Part shown: positions 15,346 to 23,037 of the stretch, one piece after another
How the letters are laid out: every line of letters starts with the position of its first letter
Numbering within the stretch: position 1 is the first letter of the stretch
NCBI RefSeq assembly: GCF_036421855.1
Contig: NZ_JAZGOK010000001.1
Strand: one strand, 5' to 3'
Origin: Georgenia_B sunbinii
Lineage (GTDB): Bacteria > Actinomycetota > Actinomycetes > Actinomycetales > Actinomycetaceae
Length of the DNA stretch: 64,000 bases
Translations under genes and position numbers: made by a program
The notes under the pieces: model-generated
Databases searched by the model: none
What the model was told of the DNA's origin: nothing
Seen by the model: only the letters and a program-made list of their open reading frames with translations

Positions 15346-16760
15346 AGCCCACCACCTCCGAGAGATCCGAGATCGAGCGCCGGCGTGAGCGGCTTGCTCA
15401 GCCGCGAAGTGATGAGCGGCAGGTACTCCGCCTCCCGCTCGACGGCCACGCAGTCGAAGCCCTCGAGGACCGCGGCCTCGACCGTGGTCCCCGAGCCGGC
15501 GAACGGCTCGAGGACAGTGCCGCCCGGCGGGGTGACCAGCCGGACCAGCCAGCGCATGAGCTCGAGCGGCTTGACCGTAGGGTGCGACACCCCGTCGACG
15601 ACCGGCCGCTCATGCGTCGGTGCTTTCGCCTCGTAGCGGAACGTGGGGAAGAACCGCCCCGGACGCTCCCCCGGTGCTTGCCGGTCGAGCTCGTCGGCCG
15701 CGTACCCGTCGAGCAGGAGGTTCGCAGGCCACCGGCCCTTGTCATTCTCCGTAGCTGCCACGGTGCCGCTGTCAGTGCCGCCGCCCATGTAGCCGATGCC
15801 CCGAGGGCGCTCCCACTTGAGCAGCCCCCCGTCGCCCACCCGGCTCGCGTCGATGTTCAGCGCGCCGGTGCCGTAGGCCGCCACGTTGGCCGTCGTCGAC
15901 CCGATGACCGGCTTGCGCGCGAACACGACCGGCTCGAGCGCCGGCTTGAGCGCCGTTCCCCATCCGCCGGCCGACTCGTGCTCGCCGTCCTTGCGCAGCG
16001 ACTCGAGGAACGCCTCGCCAGACTCGCGCGTGCCCCAATCCTCCGGCCGCTCGTTGGACGCGAACCGCTCGACGAGCTCGTCGACGTCATCGCCCAACGT
16101 GCCGAGCCGCTCCTTGAGGACCGCCCACTGCCGCAGCGACGGCACCGCCGGCTGCGACGCCTGCGAAACCCAGTGGCCGGCCATGCCGTTCGTGCCGAAC
16201 AGCTCGTCGATCTGCCGGTTGGACCACCCGGCACGGTCCCGCGCGTCGCGCAGGTACGCGGTGACCTCGTAGATCCCCGGGTCATGCACGCGGCCCGGGA
16301 CGGCCGCCGGGCCCTCGCCGGACAGGTACCGCTCCATCGACTCCGACACGTCCCGCGACTTGGGGAAGCCCGACCCGTACAGCCAGGCCAGCGAGTCCCG
16401 CACCTCGAACCCGGCGAGCCGCACCGCGATGCCCATCAGGTCGAGCGTGCGCGAGCCGGCGAACGCGAGCAGGTGCCCGCCCGGCTTGAGCACCCGCAGG
16501 CACTCGTCCCACACCGCGACCGGCGGCACGAACCCGTCCCAGGCCCGCCCCATGAAGCCCTTGCCGTCAGGGATGAACTCACGGTCCCCCGACAGCCACG
16601 CCGACAGCGTGCGCCCGACGAGCTCCGGTGTCGTGTTGGCGAGCCCGTAGGGCGGGTCGGTGACCACAGAGTCGACCGACGCGTCCGGCAGCCCGCGCAG
16701 CACCTCGAGACAGTCGCCGTGGTGAACGGTCGCGGTGCCGTCCTCGTAGTGGACCGTCAC
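15339..16760 (-). CDS. DNA methyltransferase (N4-cytosine/N6-adenine type)
   Basis: 473 residues. Motif IV TDPPYGL is at 34-40, and the AdoMet-binding motif EPFAGSGTTVEAA plus FDCVAVEREAEY is near 418-445. This beta-class order has a long middle insertion that holds the target-recognition part. A second recognisable block is PGGHLLAFAGSRT (about 93-105). It modifies phage or host DNA at an unknown site, probably to block host restriction. No partner restriction nuclease is visible, so it is an orphan enzyme. Confidence 0.9.
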   Translation of the reverse strand: MTVHYEDGTATVHHGDCLEVLRGLPDASVDSVVTDPPYGLANTTPELVGRTLSAWLSGDREFIPDGKGFMGRAWDGFVPPVAVWDECLRVLKPGGHLLAFAGSRTLDLMGIAVRLAGFEVRDSLAWLYGSGFPKSRDVSESMERYLSGEGPAAVPGRVHDPGIYEVTAYLRDARDRAGWSNRQIDELFGTNGMAGHWVSQASQPAVPSLRQWAVLKERLGTLGDDVDELVERFASNERPEDWGTRESGEAFLESLRKDGEHESAGGWGTALKPALEPVVFARKPVIGSTTANVAAYGTGALNIDASRVGDGGLLKWERPRGIGYMGGGTDSGTVAATENDKGRWPANLLLDGYAADELDRQAPGERPGRFFPTFRYEAKAPTHERPVVDGVSHPTVKPLELMRWLVRLVTPPGGTVLEPFAGSGTTVEAAVLEGFDCVAVEREAEYLPLITSRLSKPLTPALDLGSLGGGGLW

Positions 16761-17557
16761 AGCGCACCCCCGATCGCGAGGACGTTGCCGCCGTCGAGCT
16801 GCCGGGCCCGCTCACGCTCGCGCATCAGGACCGCGTCCTGCCGAGCCCCGTACCCGCCCAAGGACCGAGCCGGCAGCGGGTCGTCCTCCCACCGGCCCTG
16901 GTTGAGCCACGTCGACGGGTGAGGCGTGAACGCGTCCTCCCGATTGTGATCGGTGGAGAGACGAACCGCGCCGGCGATGACTGCATGCAGGTCTGCCCCG
17001 TCAGCGTGCGCCTTGTCCCACGCTTTCCGCGCCGCTTTCTTCCCAACCCGTCGCGGGTAGCACTGCCAGAACTCCTCGAACAGCGCCTCGGCGGTCGTCG
17101 ATTGCGCAGCAATTGACGTAGAGAGGTTCAGGGACGGTTCAACGGACGGTTCAAGGACGGTTCTGTCTGCACCAGCGTGCACCCCACCACTACCCGGCCG
17201 TTCACCCCTACCGGTCGCACTGTTCACCCCAGGACGCCCCGCGGTGCTGCGCTGCACGTCGTGCACCCCAGCGAGCGCGAGCCCGTAGACCACCGGACGG
17301 CGGTTGGCCGGCAGATGCTCGACCGCCCGCTGATCGTCGCGGACGATGACCCCGGCGTCCTCGAGGAGCCGCAGCTTGTTGTGCACCGAGCGGGCCGAGC
17401 ACCGCGCGTACTGCGCCAGCGTCGCCACCGAGGGACGCGCCCCGGTGCCATCGTCGGCCGCGTGATCCGCGAGCCCGATGAGCACGAGCTGCGCGAGCGG
17501 GTCGTTGTTCGGAATGGGGGCCCGCTTGAGCGCCCACACCATCGCCTCCAAGCTCAC
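16757..17557 (-). CDS. Replication initiator-like protein with N-terminal winged helix
   Basis: 266 residues. The first 95 residues form a winged helix: PLAQLVLIGLADHA, RPSVATLAQYARCSARSVHNKLRLLEDAGVI. A polar linker leads to FEEFWQCYPRRVGKKAARKAWDKA and HPSTWLNQGRWEDD, the C-terminal signature of many phage replication proteins. It probably binds the phage origin and recruits the loader/helicase. It is coupled to the methyltransferase and RusA-like genes by 4-bp overlaps. Confidence 0.78.
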   Translation of the reverse strand: MSLEAMVWALKRAPIPNNDPLAQLVLIGLADHAADDGTGARPSVATLAQYARCSARSVHNKLRLLEDAGVIVRDDQRAVEHLPANRRPVVYGLALAGVHDVQRSTAGRPGVNSATGRGERPGSGGVHAGADRTVLEPSVEPSLNLSTSIAAQSTTAEALFEEFWQCYPRRVGKKAARKAWDKAHADGADLHAVIAGAVRLSTDHNREDAFTPHPSTWLNQGRWEDDPLPARSLGGYGARQDAVLMRERERARQLDGGNVLAIGGAL

Positions 17558-17940
17558 AGCGCCCGCCCCCCGATCGCCTCGAGCTCGAAACGGACCCGGT
17601 ACCAGCCCGGCTTCCCGCTCCCCTCGTCACGCCGATGACCGCCGGACACGACATACCTCGAGTCGTCGTCGGGCCAGATTTCGGCGTCCGTGAAGCCGTC
17701 GATGAGCGCCTTCGTCGTTGGGTGCGCGTTCTCGGGGTCCGCCTTGGACACGTTCGGCGGGTAGCCGATGTGAGCCGTGACCAGGGTCCGGCCGAGCGCC
17801 ACGCGAGCGTTGCGGCCCGTCACGAGCCCCAGGGATCGCAGCCCCTGCACCCGGTCCGCCTCCGATCGCCAGTGCAGCCGTTGGTTCGACGACAGCCACA
17901 GCGCGCGCGGCACGTCGACGACAATCTCGCGCGTCGTCAT
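17554..17940 (-). CDS. RusA-like Holliday junction resolvase
   Basis: 128 residues. The segment KADPENAHPTTKALIDGF followed by DAEIWPDDDSRYV matches the RusA core, in which acidic residues around 'D.dN..K...D.l' and 'DD..v' bind metal. N-terminal strands (REIVVDVPRALWL) and a final strand (RVRFELEAIG) fit the fold. It would cut branched DNA before packaging. The Asp of the first motif is partly replaced (ADPEN), so activity should be tested. Confidence 0.72.
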   Translation of the reverse strand: MTTREIVVDVPRALWLSSNQRLHWRSEADRVQGLRSLGLVTGRNARVALGRTLVTAHIGYPPNVSKADPENAHPTTKALIDGFTDAEIWPDDDSRYVVSGGHRRDEGSGKPGWYRVRFELEAIGGRAL

Positions 17941-18296
17941 CGTCCAACCCCCTGCCCGGTCGTCTCGTTATTCTGGACGGTCACGGCACGCCAATAGCGC
18001 GTGCGGCGGCCCGTCATCGTCCGCCCATACTCGCCCGGCACCAGTTCCGCGAGCCCGTCCCTCACGAGCTCCGAGCAGCGCGACCGGATCGACTGGTCTG
18101 TCGCCGGCGGCCATCCGTCCGTCATCGTCCGCCGCCGGTGCAGCGAAATGAGGCTCTCGTGGGTCATCCCGTCGTTGCTAGCCAGTCGCAGCAGCGTCAG
18201 CACCCGCTCGCGCGTGTTGCCCACGTCGACCGTCCCCGCGGCCTCGTGGGAGGTGAGCAGGTCCGTCTTGCGGGCCCGCGCGGTCGTCGTCGTCAT
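17937..18296 (-). CDS. Winged-helix DNA-binding phage protein
   Basis: 119 residues. RVLTLLRLASNDGMTHESLISLH, DQSIRSRCSELVRDGLAELV and RTMTGRRTRYWRAV form a helix-turn-helix with a wing. A GGAGACACG ribosome site precedes the ATG. Its stop overlaps the RusA-like start, and an operator copy lies inside its last codons. Likely an early regulator or replication accessory. Confidence 0.65.
   Translation of the reverse strand: MTTTTARARKTDLLTSHEAAGTVDVGNTRERVLTLLRLASNDGMTHESLISLHRRRTMTDGWPPATDQSIRSRCSELVRDGLAELVPGEYGRTMTGRRTRYWRAVTVQNNETTGQGVGR
17962..17978. promoter_or_regulatory. Dispersed operator, copy 5
   Basis: GTCTCGTTATTCTGGAC, located in the 3' coding end of the winged-helix gene and 21 bp upstream of the RusA-like start. 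It sits within coding sequence, so the site may block elongation rather than initiation. Confidence 0.55.
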
Positions 18297-18610
18297 CGTG
18301 TCTCCTTCTGTCGTGTCCAGTCAGCGCCCGGCATGTACCGCTCGCCGTCGTATCGCTTCACCGAGAACCCGCCCGGGTCGCCCCAGCTCGGGACCATCCA
18401 CCCGGCGGTCGTGGCGAGCGCCGGGTTGCCGTGAATCCATCCGTGGCACGCGCCGCAGACCCACATCAGGTTTGCCAGCGAGTCCCCGCCGCCCCGGGAG
18501 CGGAGCTTGCGGTGGTGCGCCTGCCCTACCTCCTCCGGGACCGGCCGGCCACACGCGTCGCACCGCCAGCCGGCCCGCTGCCCGACCTCACGGCGCAGCT
18601 TCTTGCTCAT
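18293..18610 (-). CDS. HNH endonuclease (early region)
   Basis: 105 residues from the ATG at 18610. It contains CDACGRPV, AHHRKLRSRGGGDSLANLMWVCGACHGWIH, with the HH, N and H of the HNH motif and two zinc CxxC pairs. The C-terminus is Trp/Pro-rich. Unlike the HNH gene next to the terminase, this one sits beside recT and the winged-helix gene, so it may act in recombination or be a free-standing homing-type nuclease. Confidence 0.87.
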   Translation of the reverse strand: MSKKLRREVGQRAGWRCDACGRPVPEEVGQAHHRKLRSRGGGDSLANLMWVCGACHGWIHGNPALATTAGWMVPSWGDPGGFSVKRYDGERYMPGADWTRQKETR

Positions 18611-18621
18611 GCGCGCCCGCC

Positions 18622-18714
18622 TCACGGCCGGCCCCCGGTCGTGAGCCACAGGTACAGCGCGAGCACGACGGCCACGCCGACCAACACCACGCCCACCAGC
18701 ACGTCGCCCAGCAT
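18622..18714 (-). CDS. Tiny single-pass membrane protein
   Basis: 30 residues, nearly all one membrane helix (VLVGVVLVGVAVVLALYLWL) with a short TTGGRP tail. The ATG overlaps the stop of recT (TGATG), so translation is coupled. It is too small for family assignment. Confidence 0.55.
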   Translation of the reverse strand: MLGDVLVGVVLVGVAVVLALYLWLTTGGRP

Positions 18715-19490
18715 CAGCCCGCCCCCTCGTCGCTCTCGAGCTCACCGAGCGGCAGCACGTCGACGCCGGGCCGGTAGGTCTGCACCGTCTCGTCGACACG
18801 CACCGCGTGCGCGAGCTCAGCCGACCGCGGCAGGCGCGGCGCGAGCGCACGCAGCCCCGTCTTGCGCGCCATCGCCTCGAAGTCAGTAGCCCAGGGCCCG
18901 CGGTCGCCGGCCGCGCCGCGCGCCTTACGCTCGAGCACTTCATCGATCGCGAGGTAGCGGTGCTGCACATCGCCACCCGGCAGGCGCGCCGCGGCGAGCA
19001 CACCGATCGCCGTCCGCGTGTCGTCGAGCTGCGGGTGCCACTCAGCGAAGAACCCGCGCTCGGTGTCGAAGCCCTCGTTGTAGCGGTCGCCCTCGCGGAC
19101 GATCCGCGCGTCGATCTGACCGACGCCGCCGCGCCGCGCGAGGGTGAGGAGGCCTTGGTAGCCGATGATCGGCACGACCACCTTGCCCTGCCCCTTGAGC
19201 GTGCGCGGGGTGAGGTAGTACTCCCCGAGCGGCCCGCCCGGCTCGAGCCCGAGCTGCGCCGCGGTCACCAGTGCCCCGAGCAGCGAGTCCCCCGAGCACG
19301 TGCCCAGCTCCGGCGTCTGCCGTATCTCCGTCATGGCAACGCGCATGAACCGGTCAACCTTGAGCGTGGCCGGCAGCGCGCGGGCAAACTCACCCTCCAT
19401 CGTCGCGATGAGGTCGCGGGCCGTCTTGCGCTCCGCAGGTGCCGCTTTTGCGATCTGCCCCTCGAGCTTGTTCCCTACGTCGTTCGTCAT
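18714..19490 (-). CDS. recT: RecT-family single-strand annealing protein
   Basis: 258 residues from the ATG at 19490, which overlaps the exonuclease stop. Typical RecT blocks are visible: ALPATLKVDRFMRVAMTEIRQ, SLLGALVTAAQLGLEPGG, GEYYLTPR, VVVPIIGYQGLLTLARRGG, FEAMARKTGLRALAP. It anneals complementary single strands produced by the exonuclease encoded upstream. This pair is the phage equivalent of Red beta/exo. Confidence 0.93.
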   Translation of the reverse strand: MTNDVGNKLEGQIAKAAPAERKTARDLIATMEGEFARALPATLKVDRFMRVAMTEIRQTPELGTCSGDSLLGALVTAAQLGLEPGGPLGEYYLTPRTLKGQGKVVVPIIGYQGLLTLARRGGVGQIDARIVREGDRYNEGFDTERGFFAEWHPQLDDTRTAIGVLAAARLPGGDVQHRYLAIDEVLERKARGAAGDRGPWATDFEAMARKTGLRALAPRLPRSAELAHAVRVDETVQTYRPGVDVLPLGELESDEGAG

Positions 19491-20497
19491 GCTGTCTCGT
19501 CCTCCCACTGCTTCTTGACCCGGAACACCCGGGACGGTGTCTCCTTCACGAACCCGGCGACGAGCTCGGGATGCTTGGCGCGCATCGCCGTTGTGTCGAC
19601 CCGCCGGCTTGTCTGTTCCTTCCACGTCACGAGCACGTCGCCGTCGCTGTTCGCGACCGCGGTGTGCTCGCGCATCGCCGTCTTGAGCCGGTAGTTGGCG
19701 CGCTCCTCGTCGTCGGCAGCGGCGGCCTTGCGGCGGCGAGCGTCGAGCAGGTCCGCGAACGCGGCCTCCTCGTCATTGCCGGCCACGAGCGCGTCGGCGG
19801 CGTCGTCCGCCTGCCACAGCGCCGCGAGCCGGTCACGGTCGGCGAACGTCGGCTCCGGACGCCCCGCGGTTCCCGGGTCGACGTGATCGGCCCACCAGCC
19901 CCCCGCGTAGGTGACGATCCGGTCCACGACACCGTCGTGCCGCTCGATCAGGTACGGCTCCTGCAGTTTCTGCCCGCCGACCAGGCACGCGACCCACGCC
20001 CGGCGCAGACCGGTCACCGCGAGCTGTTGCTGCACCTGCACCTGCACCCAGGCCGGCGGCACGCCGTCGATCCACTCGCGCCGCCACATGCGCTCGCCGA
20101 CCGTCTTGACCTCGAGCAGGCCCAGCGCGTCGCCGCCCGGCTTCCCGCGCGGGACAAGTACCCGGTCGACGGTTGCCAGCATCCAGGGGTGCTCGGGGTG
20201 CGCGAGCAGGCCCGGCGACGGCGCGAGTTTCCCGAGCTCCGGCCAGCGCCGCGCCGTCTCGCGCGCCACGGTGTGCTCGAGGACGTTCCCCCAGCGCGCC
20301 GCCTCGCCCGCATCGTCGTCGACGCCGTGGACCTTGTTCAGCCAGACCCCGAGCGCCGTCTTCCACGGCGAGAGTCCCAGCACCGCGGCGGTCTCCGATG
20401 CGCCGAGCCCAGCCCGGCGCGCTGCGAGCCACCGGCCCCGCTCCCGGCCGTAGTCGCCGGCACCGAGCAGCAGCACGCCGCCAACGCCGACCGTCAT
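19487..20497 (-). CDS. YqaJ-type (lambda exonuclease/RecB-like) exonuclease
   Basis: 336 residues from the ATG at 20497. GLGASETAAVLGLSPW, ARWGNVLEHTVARETARRW, MLATVDRVLV, LGLLEVKTV and QVQVQQQLAVTGL are the successive motifs of YqaJ viral recombinases (Glu, then D-x(n)-E-x-K, then Gln). The C-terminal 110 residues form a helical arm. It resects double-strand ends to feed RecT; both genes share a 4-bp overlap. Confidence 0.9.
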   Translation of the reverse strand: MTVGVGGVLLLGAGDYGRERGRWLAARRAGLGASETAAVLGLSPWKTALGVWLNKVHGVDDDAGEAARWGNVLEHTVARETARRWPELGKLAPSPGLLAHPEHPWMLATVDRVLVPRGKPGGDALGLLEVKTVGERMWRREWIDGVPPAWVQVQVQQQLAVTGLRRAWVACLVGGQKLQEPYLIERHDGVVDRIVTYAGGWWADHVDPGTAGRPEPTFADRDRLAALWQADDAADALVAGNDEEAAFADLLDARRRKAAAADDEERANYRLKTAMREHTAVANSDGDVLVTWKEQTSRRVDTTAMRAKHPELVAGFVKETPSRVFRVKKQWEDETA

Positions 20498-20688
20498 GAC
20501 GCCACCTGGACCGACGCCTCGACCCACGCCTCGACGTCACCCTGCCGGAACCGCCAGGACCGCCCGACCAGCACGGCCGGCAACCCCCGCTCCTTGCGCA
20601 GCCAGTCGACCGTCCGCGGCGAGTCCGCGCGCAGCAGCTCCGCCACCTCATCCCGGGTGAGCAGCCCCCGCGTGTCCCAGCCAGTCAC
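20494..20688 (-). CDS. Excisionase-like HTH protein
   Basis: 64 residues. LLTRDEVAELLRADSPRTVDWLRKERGLPAVLVGRSWRFRQGDVEAW is a complete HTH_17/excisionase-type winged helix. It is encoded shortly downstream of the cro-like gene, where it would be expressed early after induction. That makes it the best candidate for the recombination directionality factor of the integrase. Confidence 0.75.
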   Translation of the reverse strand: MTGWDTRGLLTRDEVAELLRADSPRTVDWLRKERGLPAVLVGRSWRFRQGDVEAWVEASVQVAS

Positions 20689-20870
20689 CGGGCATCGCCG
20701 CCCAGATAGCGGGTCAAGGTCCCGAACACCTCTCTGAGGTTGACGCGCCGGTGCCGGCCCTCGCCCCGCAGCGGTGCCAGACCGTTACGCGTGCGCCACT
20801 CCTCGACGCGCTGCGCATCTCGCTCTGCCCACATCGTGCGCACCGTCCGGCGCGCTACTCGCTTTCCCAT
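20685..20870 (-). CDS. Small basic phage protein
   Basis: 61 residues, Arg-rich (MGKRVARRTVRTMWAERDAQRVEEW; RGEGRHRRVNLREVF). It has a GAGGAGACACG ribosome site located inside the end of the preceding small gene. It could be a DNA-binding accessory; no domain is recognised. Confidence 0.58.
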   Translation of the reverse strand: MGKRVARRTVRTMWAERDAQRVEEWRTRNGLAPLRGEGRHRRVNLREVFGTLTRYLGGDAR

Positions 20871-21004
20871 CGTGTCTCCTCATCGATTGCTTCCTGTCGT
20901 GCCGCTTCCGCGGCGTCCGCCCGGGCCGCCTCGTCCTCGTCGTGGTCGACGGGCTCGTCGTGCCGCTCCCAGGCGAGTTCAAGGGCGACGTCGTAGACGC
21001 TCAC
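20855..21004 (-). CDS. Small acidic phage protein
   Basis: 49 residues starting at a GTG that overlaps the cro-like stop (GTGA). Very acidic and Ala-rich (EPVDHDEDEAARADAAEAARQEAIDEE). It overlaps the next, basic protein by 16 bp; the acidic/basic pairing is notable. Too small for family assignment. Confidence 0.55.
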   Translation of the reverse strand: MSVYDVALELAWERHDEPVDHDEDEAARADAAEAARQEAIDEETRWESE

Positions 21005-21252
21005 CCGGTCATCTCCCACGCCACCGGGTCGCCGTTCTTGTGCATGAACAGCCGGCCCGGGTGAACCCCCAGCGCGGCGGCTACCGCGGACGCCTTGTCG
21101 ACCTCGATGCCGTAGCCCGGGACGCGCTCGAGGACCGAGATCGTCGAGCGCGACACCCCGGCCTCTCCCTCGAGGTCCCGTTGGCTCATCCCCGCCGCAG
21201 TTCGAGCACCAGCTAGGCCCCCGGGTCGCGCTGCGACGAATAGCGCCGCCAT
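21001..21252 (-). CDS. Cro-like HTH regulator
   Basis: 83 residues. GGLAGARTAAGMSQRDLEGEAGVSRSTISVLERVPGYGIEVDKASAVAAALGV is a standard XRE/Cro helix-turn-helix. It is the first gene of the leftward lytic operon and is divergent from the repressor gene, the classic cro position. The 183-bp divergent region carries two operator copies. It probably shuts off lysogenic transcription. Confidence 0.85.
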   Translation of the reverse strand: MAALFVAARPGGLAGARTAAGMSQRDLEGEAGVSRSTISVLERVPGYGIEVDKASAVAAALGVHPGRLFMHKNGDPVAWEMTG

Positions 21253-21277
21253 GTGCGTCTCCTTTCGTTGGTTGGTC

Positions 21278-21294
21278 GTCTAGGTTCTCTGGAC
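21278..21294. promoter_or_regulatory. Dispersed operator, copy 6 (leftward early promoter region)
   Basis: GTCTAGGTTCTCTGGAC, 26 bp upstream of the cro-like start codon, where it would cover the start region of leftward transcription. A weak leftward promoter (TGGACG at 21317-21322 and TTAGCG at 21294-21299, 17 apart on the minus strand) lies just before it. Confidence 0.75.
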
Positions 21295-21338
21295 GCTAAC
21301 ACCATGAAGCGCCGCTCGTCCACGCGGCGCGCCGGCGT

Positions 21339-21355
21339 GTCTAGATTGTCTGGAC
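21339..21355. promoter_or_regulatory. Dispersed operator, copy 7 (repressor promoter)
   Basis: GTCTAGATTGTCTGGAC, the best inverted repeat of the family (GTCTAG / CTGGAC, 15 of 17 bases shared with copy 6). Its right half is part of the -35 hexamer of the rightward promoter, so binding here would control the repressor's own transcription. Confidence 0.8.
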
Positions 21356-21379
21356 AGCACCACTGTTGTTCACTACGAT
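21351..21379 (+). promoter_or_regulatory. Rightward promoter for repressor-integrase
   Basis: TGGACA (21351-21356) and TACGAT (21374-21379) are separated by 17 bp, a good sigma-70-type match. The repressor ATG follows 57 bp later. The -35 overlaps operator copy 7. Confidence 0.65.
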
Positions 21380-21435
21380 GTGGACACGCACTCCGGCAAG
21401 CCCCCGCCGAAGGACGTAACCAGAAGGAGACACCA

Positions 21436-21810
21436 ATGCCCGACCGAGGCCCGTCACTATCCGAGCTGATCCGCAGCCGGCAGGACGCCACCGGCGAGTC
21501 CTACGCGACCATCGCCCAGCGTTCCGGTCTATCGAAGGCCAAGGTCGGCCAGCTCGCCGACCCCTCGATGCCGCACATGCCCCGCGCCGAAACACTCGCG
21601 AAGCTCGCCACCGGCCTGCAGCTCCCGTTGCCGATCATCCAGCGCGCCGGGATGATCACGGCCGGCATCACGCCCCTGGACGACGACGACCACGCGCAGT
21701 TCGCCCCGCTCGTCGAACGGCTAAGCCAACTACCGAAGGCCGACTGCGAGACGGTCGAGCTCATCGTCTCCGCCCTGTACCAGCGCCACCACAACAACAG
21801 CCAGGCCTGA
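21436..21810 (+). CDS. Immunity repressor (XRE-type HTH)
   Basis: 124 residues with an AGAAGGAGACACCA ribosome site. The N-terminal part has SYATIAQRSGLSKAKVGQLADPSMPHMPRAETLAKLATGL, an HTH of the XRE class. The C-terminal 50 residues are a helical, probably dimerising, segment. No peptidase S24 domain is present, so induction is not by LexA-type self-cleavage. The gene stops 3 bp before the integrase start. It is the expected ligand of the dispersed 17-bp operators. Confidence 0.82.
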   Translation: MPDRGPSLSELIRSRQDATGESYATIAQRSGLSKAKVGQLADPSMPHMPRAETLAKLATGLQLPLPIIQRAGMITAGITPLDDDDHAQFAPLVERLSQLPKADCETVELIVSALYQRHHNNSQA

Positions 21811-21813
21811 CCA

Positions 21814-22992
21814 TTGGCACGCCCACCGCTTCCCGTAGGCACATGGGGCGAGGTCGCCGTCGACCCGCTCCCGGCCGGCGGCTACCGGGCCCGCGCCCGC
21901 TTCCGCGACCACGACGGTCGCACCCGCCAGGTTGAGCGCCGCGGCTCCACGAAGGGTGCGGCGCGCCGCGCGCTGACCACCCACCTTGCCGAGCGAACGG
22001 CACCGTCCGCCGACGAATTGACCGCATCGACGCGTGTCAACACCGTCTCGGAAATCTGGATGGACGAACGCCAAACCCTAGCCGCGAGCACCCGCCGGCG
22101 ATACCGCGAGGTCCTTGACGACCACGTCCTGCCAGCACTCGGGGCCCTGACCGTCGCCGAGTGCACCGTCACGCGCGCCGACCGCTTCCTCAAGGCCACC
22201 ACCCGCAACACCGGGCCAGCCACGGCCAAGCTCGCGCGCACGATCCTCTCCGGCACGCTCGGGCTGGCCGTCCGCCACGGCGCGATCCCCACCAACCCGG
22301 TCCGCGACACCGCCGGCATCGAGCCCAAGCCGAGCAGCGAGCCGCGCGCGCTCACCGCGGCCGAGGTCGCCGCAGCTCGTGACGCGATCAGCCGGTGGCA
22401 GGCCGGCGAACCGATCGGCGGCAAGGCCAAGCGCGGCCGCCCGCCGACGCAGGACCTGCTCGACCTCGTGGACACCATGCTCGGCACCGGCGCACGGATC
22501 GGCGAAGTGCTCGCAATCCGATGGGAGGACGTCGACCTCGAGGCCGGCACCGTGCACATCACCGGCACGATCGCTCGCGACGACGCCGGCAAGTGGGTCC
22601 GACAGTCGCACCCCAAGACGTCGACCAGTCGCCGGCTCCTCAGCCTGCCCGCGCCTGTCGTCGACCTCCTGCTGCGCCGGCGGGTGAACATGACGGCCCC
22701 GAACGCCGGCGACCTCGCGTTCCCGTCGACAGCCGGCACGGCGCGCGACCCGGGCAGCGTGCGAAAGCAGCTCGGCAAGGTGCTCGAGCCGGCCGGCTTG
22801 GGTTGGGTGACGCCCCACAGCTTCCGCCGGACCGTCGCCACCGAGCTCGACCGGGCCGTCAACCTCGACACCGCAGCGGCCCAGCTAGGCCACGACGGAA
22901 CCGAGGTCACGCGCCGGCACTACGTCGAGCAGACGCACATCGGCCCGCAGGTTGGGCCCATCCTCGCGCGTCTAATTACCGGTTCAGAATAA
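21814..22992 (+). CDS. int: Tyrosine integrase
   Basis: 392 residues, probably from a TTG start right after the repressor stop. It has an N-terminal arm-binding region, a SAM-like core-binding domain (AASTRRRYREVLDDHVLPALGAL), and a catalytic domain with ARIGEVLAIRWEDVD (Arg), PHSFRRTVATEL (H335-x-x-R338), LGHDG (H360) and the nucleophile Tyr370 in RRHYVEQ. It integrates the phage at the tRNA-Met gene. The gene is 2.7 kb away from the att site, with a small-gene module in between, which is more distant than usual. Confidence 0.95.
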   Translation: MARPPLPVGTWGEVAVDPLPAGGYRARARFRDHDGRTRQVERRGSTKGAARRALTTHLAERTAPSADELTASTRVNTVSEIWMDERQTLAASTRRRYREVLDDHVLPALGALTVAECTVTRADRFLKATTRNTGPATAKLARTILSGTLGLAVRHGAIPTNPVRDTAGIEPKPSSEPRALTAAEVAAARDAISRWQAGEPIGGKAKRGRPPTQDLLDLVDTMLGTGARIGEVLAIRWEDVDLEAGTVHITGTIARDDAGKWVRQSHPKTSTSRRLLSLPAPVVDLLLRRRVNMTAPNAGDLAFPSTAGTARDPGSVRKQLGKVLEPAGLGWVTPHSFRRTVATELDRAVNLDTAAAQLGHDGTEVTRRHYVEQTHIGPQVGPILARLITGSE

Positions 22993-22998
22993 CTAGAC
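22982..22998. promoter_or_regulatory. Dispersed operator, copy 8
   Basis: GTTCAGAATAACTAGAC at the 3' end of the integrase gene. The left half has two changes; the right half CTAGAC is intact and forms part of the -35 of the next promoter. Confidence 0.55.
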
Positions 22999-23022
22999 AC
23001 TACACGCGCGCGCGTGTAAACT
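22994..23022 (+). promoter_or_regulatory. Promoter for the post-integrase small-gene module
   Basis: TAGACA (22994-22999) and TAAACT (23017-23022) with a 17-bp spacer. The spacer contains most of an 18-bp perfect palindrome, TACACGCGCGCGCGTGTA (23001-23018). The arrangement (operator half-site forming the -35) repeats that of the repressor promoter. Confidence 0.6.
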
Positions 23023-23037
23023 GAGGGTGGCAGCGAG

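Noticed and set aside
18290..20880. Extra operator half-sites (GTCTCC) near many starts
   Set aside because: They are the complement of GGAGAC ribosome-binding sites, and the second half CTRGAC is missing.
21001..21810. Divergent HTH pair read as a toxin-antitoxin system
   Set aside because: Positions beside the integrase and at the head of the lytic operon, with shared operators, fit cro and repressor. No toxin fold is seen.
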